Assembly: GCA_947652605.1 (NCBI GenBank)
Contig: OX393577.1
Location: 29,701,466 to 29,765,465 of the forward strand
Direction: 5' to 3'
From: Elmis aenea
Lineage: Eukaryota > Arthropoda > Insecta > Coleoptera > Elmidae
Length of the DNA stretch: 64,000 nucleotides
Positions 57,001 through 59,406 of the stretch are shown piece after piece. Every line of letters starts with the position of its first letter. Within the stretch, counting starts at the first letter, position 1. The notes beneath the pieces were generated by a model. It made no database searches and was not told the DNA's origin. It worked only from the letters and a program-made list of their open reading frames with translations. A program made the translations under genes and the position numbers.

Positions 57001-59406
57001 CCGTCTTAACGTTTTGTAATAAACACCAAAGCTTTATCTCTAAACTAAAGAAGTTACAGCGTTGGGTAATTATCACGGGATACATTAGATATCACATAAA
57101 CGACTTCATTGGTATTTTTCTTCAAACACTTCTGTCATTTATTATGAACGAATGTGTCGTAATCATTATGCATGTATTGCAGTTTAAATTCCACACAATT
57201 AAAAACACAAATTAATTATTTAAGGACGAATAAAGAAGTTTAAAAATCTTAGGTGAAAAATACAATTATAAAAAACTTTCGTTTGAAACTTTGGTGTCTT
57301 TAAAATGATGGCGTCTAAGGCGCGCCCCTAGCGAATATAATAGGTATTGAAACTAACAACTACTTACTACTTAATCGTATCGTGGGTTCACTTACAAAAA
57401 AAAACTTGTTGCTAAACAACAGTCTAAAGTTTAGGGTTTAGAGTACCAGTTAATATTTCTGTTTAGTGGGTGTCAAACAGAAACCGGGAAGTAATTTAAA
57501 ATCAATATTGATTGATTTCGAATTAACTACAAAATACTAAATCGCAACATCCCACGCAGCATATCCTACCATTAGAAAAACTGGTGGGTGAACATAAAGT
57601 TTTGAAGTAAATTTTAAATAAAACCAATATTATCTTGGAATCGTGCCTACAGGATACACCACTTTTAGTTTGATATTACAAATAGAGTATAATTTCAAGC
57701 AAAAAATATGTTACTTTTGAACCAAGAATACTATTCTTAACTCTACAGTGTGTATCAATCTCGTTATACAGGGCGAGTCATTAGTGCGGGATCCGTCGAT
57801 TGTGGCTAAACGGTTCGAGATAGAAAGTTGATTCAAACGCTATTTCATACAGTTTTTTCTTCCTAACACGATAAAAATATTTGCATATACAGGGTTCTCG
57901 TTCTTCGAGGGCCACTATGGGGATCCCGTAAGAGTTACGACTTCGGTTAAATGAGGGCAAAGTTGTATATTCAGGTGCTTAATGATTTGACGCAAACAGA
58001 ACTTATCTAGCTTTTTTAGTTTTTAAGATATAGGGGAAAAAGTAAAAAAGTGGATTTTTGTTTTTGCCCCTAACTTTTTTATTTAATGTCGAATTTCAAT
58101 TCTGTTAAGACTTTTTAATGGCCACTTTTTGTAAGGAATCAAAATCCCCCATTAGATTTTCCATGCGACGTTTCACTTTTTTTAAACCATCATCAGGTCA
58201 ATTTTTTCTTATAAGAAATCTAATTTGAGATTTTGATTCCTTGCAAAAAGTGGCCGTGAAAAAGTTTTAACAGAAATAAAATTCGACATTAAATAAAAAA
58301 GTTAGGAGCAAAAAACAAAAATCCTATTTTTACCCTTAGCAACGGCCGAAAAAGTAACTTTTACGGCCGTTGCTAAGGAGAGGGCCGGTAATGCGGTACA
58401 TACGCCGTCATCTGGCAGTGACAGAATGTCACGTAGTTTCTAACCTATAATTTTGAAAATTACTAAAAATTTAAATTGTTTTTAATTCGATCGCACAAAA
58501 AATGTAATATGCACCTCGGCCAAAACGTACTTTTTAGGCCGCGTCTGTTTGCTGGCCTCGACTACGTCTAGGCCAGCAAACCAGACGCGGCCGAAAAAGT
58601 TACACTTTTTGGCCTTGATACATAAATAACTATTATCGACTGTAAATTTTGTACTAAAATACCATCAATTTTTACATTTCAAAAAGTTAAAAAAAAAAAA
58701 CGTTATGTTGCTTATCATACTGAAAAACTAATTTTTTTGTCTGTCTAATGATGTGAAAATGCAATATGGCGACCATAAGAAATAAAAAAAGTTGACTATT
58801 GCAGCTAGAAATCTAGAAGGTCTAGAAAATTTCTGTCCACGATATACAACCCAGAATGGTCAAAAACACAAGGTTACCAGTTTGATTAAAAAACTTCAGT
58901 GGTACGGAAGATCATAATTTTTTCTAAAATCACGTTTTTCAGTTTTTTTTGTTATACATCTGGAAATAATCAAAATATCCACGATTATTTTTCAGATTCT
59001 CAATCGCCATAAAAATGTGCAACTTTTCTCCAATTTAACGGATCTCGTATCTTTCACTGTTTCGAAGATAACAATGGTGAGCATTGAAAAATTTACCACC
59101 CTCTATAAATCATAACTTTTTTTAAATCGAACGTAATAGGTTTATTTTATGGAAATATTTTACAATTTTTTTGAACTGTAAATTAACACTAGAAGTAATC
59201 TTCCAAACGATTTGTATAGGAAATTTTTTGTTTGTTTGTTACACTTACCGAGGTCTCCTTCAGCTAATGGTCCAACAGCTCCAAAGAAACGTTTGTCCAA
59301 GAGCTGCAGCAACTGCAAAGCGGTGTCGCGAACGTCGGGACGTGGACATCCTGTGTTCATCAGAGTGACATTGATAACTGCTGTATAGTGATCGCACGGG
59401 TATTCT
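2894..59406 (-). CDS. fry: Furry, C-terminal part (23 coding exons)
   Basis: Furry is a giant cytoplasmic scaffold of HEAT/Armadillo-like repeats. It binds and activates NDR kinases (Tricornered in flies), associates with microtubules, and shapes epidermal hairs and dendrites. I joined 23 exons by GT-AG sites and matching phase, 59406 down to the TAA at 2894-2896, about 5,230 nt. Recognisable family segments are [19 protein letters not shown] (exon 1), [20 protein letters not shown] (exon 3), [19 protein letters not shown] (exon 6), [20 protein letters not shown] (exon 11) and [18 protein letters not shown] (exon 16). They fit the middle and C-terminal MOR2-PAG1 regions of the family. The start codon and N-terminal half lie to the right of the window. 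Exon 2 has an apparent frameshift. The first intron seen (27658-59248) hosts a GPCR gene on the other strand. Family assignment is from remembered conservation and is strong; boundaries are by eye. Confidence 0.95.
3689..4396. mobile_element. hAT-type element, 708 bp, in last fry intron
   Basis: Ends CAGTAGCGTAGGGAGG and CCAGCTACGCCACTG are imperfect inverted repeats followed by GC-rich GGGCGG / CCGCCC blocks. AGTAAGTG flanks both sides exactly (3681-3688 and 4397-4404), an 8-bp target duplication. The frame at 4143-4376 does not resemble a transposase. Confidence 0.9.
4478..4732 (-). mobile_element. tRNA-derived SINE
   Basis: On the minus strand the head reads GGTGGCCGGTTGG (A box) and GGGTTCGAATCCC (B box), the internal RNA polymerase III promoter. 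The body is unrelated to tRNA and the element ends in a run of A. GGGACACTT occurs on both sides (4469-4477 and 4733-4741) as a target duplication. The head keeps no foldable acceptor stem, so it is not a tRNA gene. Confidence 0.85.
5234..5546 (-). CDS. fry: fry exon 22
   Basis: Acceptor GTTTTAG and donor CCAG|GTAAGC. A coiled-coil-like start ([20 protein letters not shown]) is followed by a Thr/Ser linker and helices ([19 protein letters not shown]). It ends in phase 1. Confidence 0.91.
5614..5802 (-). CDS. fry: fry exon 21
   Basis: Acceptor TTTGGTAG and donor GAG|GTACAA, 63 codons in phase 0. Contains [20 protein letters not shown]. The TTTCAG six nt inside would also work as an acceptor and would drop two codons. 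Confidence 0.9.
5887..6159 (-). CDS. fry: fry exon 20
   Basis: Acceptor TTTGCAG and donor ATG|GTAAGT, 91 codons in phase 0. Helical sequence with [20 protein letters not shown] and [20 protein letters not shown]. Confidence 0.91.
6253..6442 (-). CDS. fry: fry exon 19
   Basis: Acceptor TTTATAG and donor AGG|GTAAAT. Contains [20 protein letters not shown] and [20 protein letters not shown]; ends in phase 0. Confidence 0.9.
6507..6688 (-). CDS. fry: fry exon 18
   Basis: Acceptor TTTTCAG and donor CGAG|GTAATT. It is acidic and low-complexity ([20 protein letters not shown]), ends in phase 2, and is probably disordered. Confidence 0.88.
6880..7011 (-). CDS. fry: fry exon 17
   Basis: Acceptor TTTTAG and donor AAG|GTACAC, 44 codons, with [20 protein letters not shown] followed by an acidic stretch. 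It directly continues exon 16 as in other Furry proteins. Confidence 0.94.
7070..7249 (-). CDS. fry: fry exon 16
   Basis: Acceptor CTTATAG and donor GAG|GTATTT, 60 codons in phase 0. It contains [20 protein letters not shown] and [18 protein letters not shown], the acidic and serine-rich C-terminal signature of Furry. Confidence 0.94.
7363..7437 (-). CDS. fry: fry exon 15 (75 nt)
   Basis: Acceptor TTTTAG and donor TCT|GTAAGT, 25 codons, [20 protein letters not shown] plus PKSPS. It is too short to be found by ORF length; conservation and phase identify it. Confidence 0.92.
7438..8159. other. fry intron, left part
   Basis: AT-rich, with scattered CCACCCTGTACAC (7643) and TACAGGTTGTTTCAC fragments of the TACAGGGTG repeats. 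No exon seen. Confidence 0.4.
8160..8988. mobile_element. piggyBac-like non-autonomous element
   Basis: TTAA flanks both ends (8156-8159 and 8989-8992). The ends CCCTTTCAGCCC and GGGCTGAAATGG are 12-bp inverted repeats with one mismatch. TTAA targets and CCC termini are typical of piggyBac. Motifs like CGAAGGCCGTACG recur near both ends (8170-8265 and 8905-8920), possibly transposase-binding sites. The middle is a tandem duplication. No transposase frame. Confidence 0.75.
8537..8898. repeat. Tandem duplication, period 181 bp
   Basis: Copies 8537-8717 and 8718-8898 align without gaps of note, about 90% identical by eye, both ending TTGCCGAAGACAATTTGAT. They lie inside the piggyBac-like element. 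The similar short frames in the two copies simply reflect the duplication. Confidence 0.9.
9446..9716. repeat. Decayed copy of the end of the large palindrome
   Basis: It starts ACAGGGTGTTC and ends TTTTTGTACACACTGTATAC. The 9590-9715 part matches the outer ends of the palindrome at 24027-27298, including CACAAGACGAGATATTG. It is a one-armed fragment within a fry intron. Confidence 0.7.
9858..10039 (-). CDS. fry: fry exon 14
   Basis: Acceptor TTTATAG and donor CAG|GTAACT. Contains [19 protein letters not shown] and a Ser-rich stretch ending GWKRPWMSQ. It joins exon 15 ([20 protein letters not shown]), a well-conserved Furry segment. Confidence 0.94.
10099..10579 (-). CDS. fry: fry exon 13
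   Basis: Acceptor TTTTACAG and donor CCTG|GTATAA, 481 nt. Contains [20 protein letters not shown] and [20 protein letters not shown]. The frame is set by exon 12 in phase 0; the exon ends in phase 1. Confidence 0.94.
10580..13051. other. fry intron between exons 12 and 13
   Basis: No exon seen. 10700-11040 holds a decayed repeat (GGGTTGTTAGA ... CTGACAACTC) with C-rich runs, and 11308-12677 a candidate transposon listed separately. Confidence 0.4.
11308..12677. mobile_element. Candidate element with GAAATGAC repeats
   Basis: CTGTCATTTCGAGAACGTTT (from 11313) is matched in reverse by CGCGTTCTCGAAATGACTTT near 12659-12677. Inside are repeated variants such as GGAATGACACG, TGAATGACGAT, GAAATGACG and GGGATGACGCA. 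The pattern suggests terminal and subterminal binding sites. No target duplication was found and there is no transposase frame. Confidence 0.5.
13052..13249 (-). CDS. fry: fry exon 12
   Basis: Acceptor TTTTCAG and donor CAA|GTAATT, 66 codons in phase 0. Contains [20 protein letters not shown] and [19 protein letters not shown], helical repeats continuing from exon 11. Confidence 0.93.
13302..14359 (-). CDS. fry: fry exon 11 (largest exon)
   Basis: Acceptor TTTTTCAG and donor AAAA|GTAAAT, 1,058 nt of open frame. Helical repeats from [20 protein letters not shown] to [20 protein letters not shown] are followed by a Ser/Arg-rich disordered stretch with [20 protein letters not shown]. Helical sequence resumes with [20 protein letters not shown]. 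This layout matches Furry. The disordered part offers many possible phosphorylation sites (inference). Confidence 0.95.
14414..14524 (-). CDS. fry: fry exon 10
   Basis: Acceptor CTTGTAG and donor GCAG|GTGGGC. It encodes [19 protein letters not shown] and a Ser/Thr-rich tail. A 54-nt intron (14360-14413) separates it from exon 11 and contains no in-frame stop. Confidence 0.88.
14614..14900 (-). CDS. fry: fry exon 9
   Basis: Acceptor TTTTAG after a long pyrimidine run, donor ATAG|GTAAAC. It encodes alternating amphipathic helices, for example [20 protein letters not shown] and [20 protein letters not shown], as expected for HEAT/ARM repeats. It ends in phase 1. Confidence 0.93.
14962..15134 (-). 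CDS. fry: fry exon 8
   Basis: Acceptor TTTTAG and donor CATAG|GTAAAT. It is proline-rich ([18 protein letters not shown]) and ends in phase 2, with the Arg codon completed by exon 9. Confidence 0.9.
15240..15427 (-). CDS. fry: fry exon 7
   Basis: Acceptor TATTCAG and donor GAT|GTAAGA. It encodes a Ser/Thr/Lys-rich linker, including [17 protein letters not shown] and [14 protein letters not shown], likely disordered. The frame is set by exons 6 and 8, and it ends in phase 0. Confidence 0.88.
15490..15706 (-). CDS. fry: fry exon 6
   Basis: Acceptor TTTTTTAG and donor TTG|GTACAA. It contains [39 protein letters not shown] and the serine-rich [12 protein letters not shown]. It ends in phase 1 and joins exon 7 in frame. 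Confidence 0.93.
15757..15891 (-). CDS. fry: fry exon 5
   Basis: Acceptor TTCTAG and donor TAT|GTAAAC, 45 codons in phase 0. It runs from [17 protein letters not shown] to [14 protein letters not shown], continuous with exon 4. Confidence 0.93.
15956..16060 (-). CDS. fry: fry exon 4
   Basis: Acceptor TTTTTACAG and donor AAG|GTAAAA, exactly 35 codons in phase 0. It includes [20 protein letters not shown], a Furry signature segment. Confidence 0.93.
16061..17986. other. fry intron, right of exon 4
   Basis: No exon or recognisable repeat. The 17132-17482 minus-strand frame has no start context, homology or codon signal that I can support. Confidence 0.35.
17987..18381 (+). repeat. GC-rich palindromic repeat, copy 1
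   Basis: It starts AATAGTTATTTATGTATCAA and ends TACGATCGCACAAAAAA. The core is a hairpin of CCTTAGCAACGGCCGTAAAA against TTTTCGGCCGTTGCTAAGG. A near-identical copy lies reversed at 62543-62886 and a partial reversed copy at 58333-58634. It is distinctly GC-richer than its surroundings. Confidence 0.85.
19380..19610 (+). mobile_element. BEL/Pao-type LTR retroelement pol fragment
   Basis: One frame with a single stop reads like the BEL/Pao pol region after the reverse transcriptase: a [10 protein letters not shown] motif, then [17 protein letters not shown]. These match the family's conserved blocks. Only about 75 codons remain, with no LTRs visible, so it is a dead fragment in a fry intron. 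Confidence 0.8.
19692..20535. mobile_element. PIF/Harbinger-like non-autonomous element
   Basis: Ends AGCTGCGTTCGCAT and ATGTGAACGCAGCT are inverted repeats, flanked by TTA on both sides (19689-19691 and 20536-20538), the usual 3-bp target of this superfamily. It has been enlarged by a 478-bp palindrome inserted in it. Confidence 0.7.
19747..20224. repeat. Near-perfect 478-bp palindrome with TACAGGGTG ends
   Basis: Starts TACAGGGTGTCCCACAAGG and ends TGTGGGACACCCTGTA. The arms pair over almost their whole length and meet near 19985. A second internal pair, TACAGGGTGTCCAAAATATA and its complement, divides each arm. No coding frame. Confidence 0.9.
21987..22120 (-). CDS. fry: fry exon 3
   Basis: Acceptor AAATAG and donor CAG|GTTAGT. 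It translates from [15 protein letters not shown] to [12 protein letters not shown] without stops and ends in phase 0. It contains the helical pair [20 protein letters not shown], well conserved in Furry. Confidence 0.93.
22121..24026. other. fry intron between exons 2 and 3, left part
   Basis: 23183-23640 (from ATACCGGGTGTAAACGAAAT) is a diverged relative of the palindrome at 54534-55460. The remainder shows no gene. The minus-strand frame 22553-22816 matches nothing I recognise. Confidence 0.45.
24027..27298. repeat. Giant palindrome, 3.27 kb
   Basis: Outer ends TATACAGTGTGTACAAAAAG and CTTTTTGTACACGCTGTATA pair, and pairing continues inward to a loop of about 300 bp near 25700-26000. Each arm contains blocks starting or ending TACAGGGTG. 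The arms are about 90% identical by eye. The left arm is longer because a separate palindrome is inserted at 24468-24966. Short matching frames at 25244-25438 (+) and 26305-26499 (-) result from the symmetry. Confidence 0.9.
24468..24966. repeat. Palindrome nested in left arm of giant palindrome
   Basis: TTTTACATTTTCTTATTGAT on the left pairs with ATCAATAAGAAAATGTAAAA on the right, with further pairing through TCTCGAGTTATT / AATAACTCGAG. The right arm of the giant palindrome has only about 80 bp at the corresponding place, so this segment was inserted there or lost from the other arm. Confidence 0.8.
27536..27657 (-). CDS. fry: fry exon 2, with apparent frameshift
   Basis: Acceptor TTTTAG and donor CAG|GTACAA give 122 nt. 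The first part reads [20 protein letters not shown] and continues QLHLS; the last part reads [14 protein letters not shown] in a different frame. The change falls at about 27577-27584. The length leaves the exon in phase 0, but exon 3 begins with AA and needs phase 1 to give the conserved SEITHRFQ. One base is therefore missing modulo 3. Four missing bases would restore the two residues (Arg-Gln) I expect from the family at this point. Confidence 0.85.
27658..28480. other. Start of the 31.6-kb fry intron, nothing recognised
   Basis: AT-rich sequence without a convincing exon, RNA gene or terminal repeat. Confidence 0.4.
28481..29113. repeat. Palindrome, 633 bp, TATACAGGGTG ends
   Basis: Starts TATACAGGGTGTGTATAAAT and ends ATTTTTACACACCCTGTATA. 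The arms share GGCGGAAGCGCTACACG and its complement, and GTCGAAAATCTTGATAC. Pairing is strong for about 120 bp from each end and weaker in the centre. Confidence 0.88.
29175..29585 (+). mobile_element. 3' fragment of a non-LTR retrotransposon
   Basis: The frame from 29175 reads [20 protein letters not shown], like the C-terminal region of insect LINE reverse transcriptases. It is followed in shifted frames by a [15 protein letters not shown] motif and a GAAGGAGAAGAAGA tail. Several frameshifts make it inactive. Clade not assigned. Confidence 0.65.
29586..31539. other. fry intron, nothing recognised
   Basis: AT-rich. A lone GGCATCCTGTATTTAATAC near 29678 is a repeat fragment. No frame above background. 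Confidence 0.4.
31540..32277 (-). pseudogene. Degenerate mariner-type transposase
   Basis: Reading the minus strand from ATG at 32277 gives [20 protein letters not shown], the start of a common insect mariner-type transposase with a helix-turn-helix N-terminus. Stops and frameshifts interrupt it, but later pieces ([14 protein letters not shown] and a region near 31690-31800 like the block around the catalytic Asp residues) follow in order. Terminal repeats were not identified. Confidence 0.7.
32796..33329 (+). pseudogene. LINE ORF1 (RNA-binding protein)
   Basis: About 177 codons from ATG. A coiled coil ([20 protein letters not shown]) precedes an RRM-like region with [18 protein letters not shown] and IDIAHRLPG, as in L1-type ORF1 proteins that coat the element's RNA. 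After LLLKTLNG the frame stops, while [20 protein letters not shown] continues in another frame, so the C-terminus has been frameshifted. Confidence 0.85.
33711..35027 (+). pseudogene. LINE ORF2, endonuclease part
   Basis: Apurinic-type endonuclease motifs occur in order: [47 protein letters not shown] and GVADHERVS. They contain the Asn, Glu, Asp-Asn and Asp-His positions needed for nicking target DNA. A linker typical of CR1/Jockey elements ([20 protein letters not shown]) follows. The frame ends where foreign sequence enters after SSKAEG. Confidence 0.9.
35028..35290 (-). mobile_element. Short retroelement insertion in LINE ORF2
   Basis: About 260 bp beginning TTAATAATAATAATCTTTAT, which on the minus strand is an AATAAAG end followed by a short-repeat tail like that of this LINE. 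The RT frame resumes at about 35295 with [26 protein letters not shown] occurs at both edges and may be the target duplication. Probably a 5'-truncated LINE in reverse orientation. Confidence 0.6.
35295..36098 (+). pseudogene. LINE ORF2, reverse transcriptase part
   Basis: RT blocks appear in order: [62 protein letters not shown] and [11 protein letters not shown] with the catalytic YADD. The frame ends at 36098 inside LLFGPKS..., but sequence after the shift ([20 protein letters not shown]) continues the family's thumb region. Confidence 0.92.
36117..36762 (+). repeat. 323-bp tandem direct duplication
   Basis: Copies 36117-36439 and 36440-36762 appear identical by eye. Each contains about 235 bp of LINE and the first 88 bp of the foldback element. 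The junction shares AAATTT, suggesting a microhomology-mediated event after the foldback had inserted. Confidence 0.92.
36675..38034. mobile_element. Foldback element made of palindromic 44-bp monomers
   Basis: Starts TACGAAGGCTTAGAAGGGCC and ends with its exact complement; ATTTAT flanks both sides (36669-36674 and 38035-38040). Each arm has about five 44-bp monomers, consisting of the perfect palindrome AAAAGGTGAAATTTCACC(TTTT) and a shorter one, TTGAAATTTCAA. The central 770 bp is also an inverted repeat, folding near 37340. No coding frame. It interrupts LINE ORF2, whose reading frame resumes exactly after it. Confidence 0.92.
38691..39421. other. Region upstream of the GPCR start codon
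   Basis: Non-repetitive by eye. It would contain the 5' UTR and perhaps the promoter of the receptor. I see no definite TATA or initiator element. There is an in-frame stop at 39383. Confidence 0.4.
39422..40360 (+). CDS. GPCR exon 1 (N-terminus to TM6)
   Basis: 313 codons from ATG to VLTYLIQ, donor CAG|GTACGT, phase 0. It encodes TM1 to TM6. Reading on past the donor meets a stop at 40412, which would remove TM7, so splicing to exon 2 is required. Confidence 0.93.
39422..51322 (+). CDS. Class A neuropeptide GPCR, CNMamide-receptor-like
   Basis: Three exons (39422-40360, 44248-44437, 51216-51322) join in phase to a 411-residue seven-transmembrane receptor for the cell surface. An in-frame stop at 39383 and no earlier ATG support the start. 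The extracellular N-terminus (~1-50) has four N-glycosylation sequons (N11, N25, N29, N34). TM1 is around 54-75, with GN at 65-66. Cys120 and Cys199 fit the TM3-ECL2 disulfide. ERFVAVRYP (144-152) replaces DRY. The Arg/Ser-rich third loop spans ~241-285. CLNLPSY is in TM6 and [10 protein letters not shown] in TM7, followed by helix-8-like [26 protein letters not shown] and the TM7 motif point to the CNMamide receptor group, often labelled TRH-receptor-like. The precise ligand is inference. The gene lies in a fry intron on the other strand. Confidence 0.88.
40930..41100 (+). pseudogene. Mariner-type transposase C-terminal fragment
   Basis: One frame reads [20 protein letters not shown] followed by [15 protein letters not shown]. 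This is the mariner block holding the third catalytic Asp and the region after it. About 50 codons remain, in the first GPCR intron, and they run into the repeat starting at 41097. Confidence 0.75.
41097..41726. mobile_element. Non-autonomous DNA element, host of nested hAT
   Basis: TAAAGGTCTCTACTCATTAT at the left pairs with GGTGAGTAGAGGCCTTA at the right. Inside are GGTCGG/CCGACC-rich blocks. It is split by the hAT-type element 41393-41659, so it is older. Superfamily not assigned. Confidence 0.65.
41393..41659. mobile_element. hAT-type element, 267 bp
   Basis: Ends CAGGGGTATCAAACTC and GAGTTTGACACCCCTG; CATTAAAC is duplicated exactly (41385-41392 and 41660-41667). The right half is rich in GGCCGC. 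No coding frame. Confidence 0.93.
42478..42560. repeat. One end of a CAGTGGCGTAG-type hAT element
   Basis: CAGTGGCGTAGCGACGGGGG resembles the ends of the element at 3689-4396, including the GC-rich block after it. I found no partner end nearby. Confidence 0.5.
42561..44247. other. GPCR intron 1, right part
   Basis: AT-rich, with no exon or repeat structure I can support apart from a G run at 42705-42714. Confidence 0.4.
44248..44437 (+). CDS. GPCR exon 2 (TM7)
   Basis: Acceptor AATTTACAG. The sequence [17 protein letters not shown] leads into TM7 ([18 protein letters not shown]) and ends at donor CAG|GTAGGT in phase 1. If the donor is not used, the frame closes at 44466 with about ten more residues, a possible short-tail isoform. 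Confidence 0.9.
45072..46315. mobile_element. hAT-type element with GATTTAAATC repeats
   Basis: Starts CAGGGTTGAGCAGATTTAAA and ends GATTTTTATCCACCCTG. GTTCAAAG is duplicated exactly (45064-45071 and 46316-46323). The terminal 130 bp at each end are packed with GATTTAAATC palindromes. The interior holds TACAGGG-bounded repeats, including a complete 130-bp module at about 45912-46037. No transposase. Confidence 0.9.
45912..46037 (-). repeat. 130-bp module bounded by GACTCACCCTGTATA, copy 1
   Basis: From GACTCACCCTGTATATTATG to TAATGACTCACCCTGTATA. The same module lies in the opposite orientation at 57765-57895. Its boundaries carry the CCCTGTATA motif as direct repeats rather than inverted ones. 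Confidence 0.8.
47002..47198 (+). repeat. Tandem repeat, two 100-bp units
   Basis: GGTTTATACATTTTTGCGT at 47002 and GGTTTAAACATTTTTGCGT at 47102 begin two units about 85% identical, each containing TAATGACG and CTTATGGGAA. Confidence 0.85.
47578..48144. mobile_element. PIF/Harbinger-like non-autonomous element
   Basis: Ends AGCCGGTTTCACATCAGTAA and TTGATGTGGATCCAGCT pair imperfectly; TTA flanks both (47575-47577 and 48145-48147). The subterminal parts also pair (AAATTTATGTTGTATTT / AATACAACGCACAACGCAAA). No coding frame. The end sequence resembles that of the element at 19692-20535. Confidence 0.7.
48305..48700. repeat. Diverged single arm of the giant-palindrome family
   Basis: Follows the same order of sequence as 25240-25560 (TTTTTAAAATATTATACAGGGC, AACACCCTATATT, TTTTCCGAGATAT, TTTTATTGTTAATTATTA) with many substitutions. 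An older copy next to a younger one. Confidence 0.75.
49083..50708. repeat. Second copy of the giant-palindrome family, 1.6 kb
   Basis: Begins TATACAGGGTGAGTCACGAC; arms pair around a loop near 49860-50100. It matches the inner part of 24027-27298 closely. The right arm stops abruptly at ATACAGGG (50708) and lacks the outer ~170 bp present on the left. The short frame shared with 25244-25438 is again visible in both arms. Confidence 0.88.
51216..51322 (+). CDS. GPCR exon 3 (cytoplasmic tail and stop)
   Basis: Acceptor TTAAGTTTCAG after a pyrimidine tract. In the required phase it gives 34 residues, starting [19 protein letters not shown], with TGA at 51320-51322. The Ser/Arg-rich composition suits a GPCR tail that is phosphorylated. 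AATAAA follows 27 nt later. Found by phase and composition, not homology. Confidence 0.72.
51349..51354 (+). terminator. Putative GPCR polyadenylation signal
   Basis: AATAAA 27 nt downstream of the proposed TGA stop of the receptor, the expected order for a final exon. Confidence 0.5.
51567..52017. repeat. Palindrome, 451 bp, GGTTCTCG...CGAGAACCCTGTAT
   Basis: The left arm CGAGGGCCACTGTGGGGATC pairs with the right arm GATCCCCATAGTGGCCCTCG. The left end has mutated to TACATGG while the right keeps CCCTGTA. It lies just after the last exon of the GPCR. Related copies are at 57891-58331 and 403-470. Confidence 0.85.
52685..52897. mobile_element. hAT-like element, 213 bp
   Basis: Ends CAGTGGTCTCCAACC and GGTTGGAGACCACTG are perfect inverted repeats of the hAT CAGTGG type. 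No matching 8-bp flanks are visible, so the target duplication has decayed or one end was lost. Confidence 0.7.
53083..54176 (+). repeat. 152-bp direct repeats 942 bp apart
   Basis: 53083-53234 and 54025-54176 differ at only about one base (CCTCCTGCTACC against CCTCCAGCTACC). They enclose 790 bp that includes a short inverted-repeat element. They could be a recent tandem duplication or the LTRs of a very small element; I see no TG...CA ends. Confidence 0.85.
53475..53690. mobile_element. Short inverted-repeat element, 216 bp
   Basis: Left AATGCTAGCCACTTACGATC pairs with right GATCGTGAGTGGCCAGCAT, continuing through CAACGCCGCAGTAC. Terminal repeats of about 34 bp. It sits between the 152-bp direct repeats. 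Superfamily and target duplication unclear. Confidence 0.7.
54534..55460. repeat. Palindrome, 927 bp, TATACCGGGTG ends
   Basis: Starts TATACCGGGTGTAACTGAAA and ends CAGTTACACCCGGTATA. The arms pair strongly from the ends inward past ACCGGAAGTGAAACAAAAG and AAACACCCTGTATATTTTTA, with a weaker centre near 55000. The open frames 54465-54839 (-) and 55229-55468 (+) are mirror images, not genes. Confidence 0.9.
55486..56655. repeat. Composite repeat with ATAGTTATTTATG ends
   Basis: AATAGTTATTTATGTACCAA at the left is mirrored by TTGGTTCATAAATAGCCATT at the right, next to matching blocks CGAGTGTGGATATTATTTGC / GGCAAATAATATCCACACTC. The left end is shared with the repeat family at 17987, 58333 and 62543. 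A TTAA-flanked element is inserted inside. Confidence 0.7.
55834..56275. mobile_element. piggyBac-like element, 442 bp
   Basis: TTAA flanks both ends (55830-55833 and 56276-56279); ends CACGTTAACTGCCG and CGGCAGTCAACGTG are inverted repeats with one mismatch. It lies within the composite repeat 55486-56655. The frame crossing it on the plus strand (56005-56379) has no transposase motif. Confidence 0.7.
56656..57764. other. fry intron, nothing recognised
   Basis: AT-rich with no supported exon, RNA gene or repeat boundary. Confidence 0.35.
57765..57895 (+). repeat. 130-bp TACAGGG module, copy 2
   Basis: Begins TATACAGGGCGAGTCATTAG and ends ATTTGCATATACAGGG. It is the reverse complement of 45912-46037 at about 85-90%. 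It directly abuts the repeat starting at 57891 and shares the ATACAGGG motif with it. Confidence 0.8.
57891..58332. repeat. Truncated relative of palindrome 51567-52017
   Basis: Starts TACAGGGTTCTCGTTCTTCG and follows the left arm of 51567-52017, including GGTAAGTTGTATATTCAGGTG-like sequence. The right arm ends early where the CCTTAGCAAC repeat begins at 58333. Confidence 0.8.
58333..58634 (-). repeat. GC-rich palindromic repeat, copy 2 (partial)
   Basis: Reverse orientation relative to 17987-18381. It lacks half of the CCTTAGCAAC core but has an extra hairpin, GCGTCTGTTTGCTGGCC against GGCCAGCAAACCAGACGC. It ends TTGATACATAAATAACTATT as the other copies do. Confidence 0.85.
58635..59248. 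other. fry intron next to exon 1
   Basis: Nothing recognised beyond the donor of exon 1. Frames near 59160-59360 on the minus strand are the exon read through into the intron. Confidence 0.4.
59249..59406 (-). CDS. fry: fry exon 1 of window
   Basis: Acceptor TTTTTGCAG precedes 59406 and donor CG|GTAAG follows 59249. It encodes a peptide running from [19 protein letters not shown] to GPLAEGDL, typical of the HEAT-rich middle of Furry. It starts with the last base of a split codon, so at least one exon lies further upstream, and it ends in phase 1. An acceptor 2 nt further in is possible. Confidence 0.9.
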
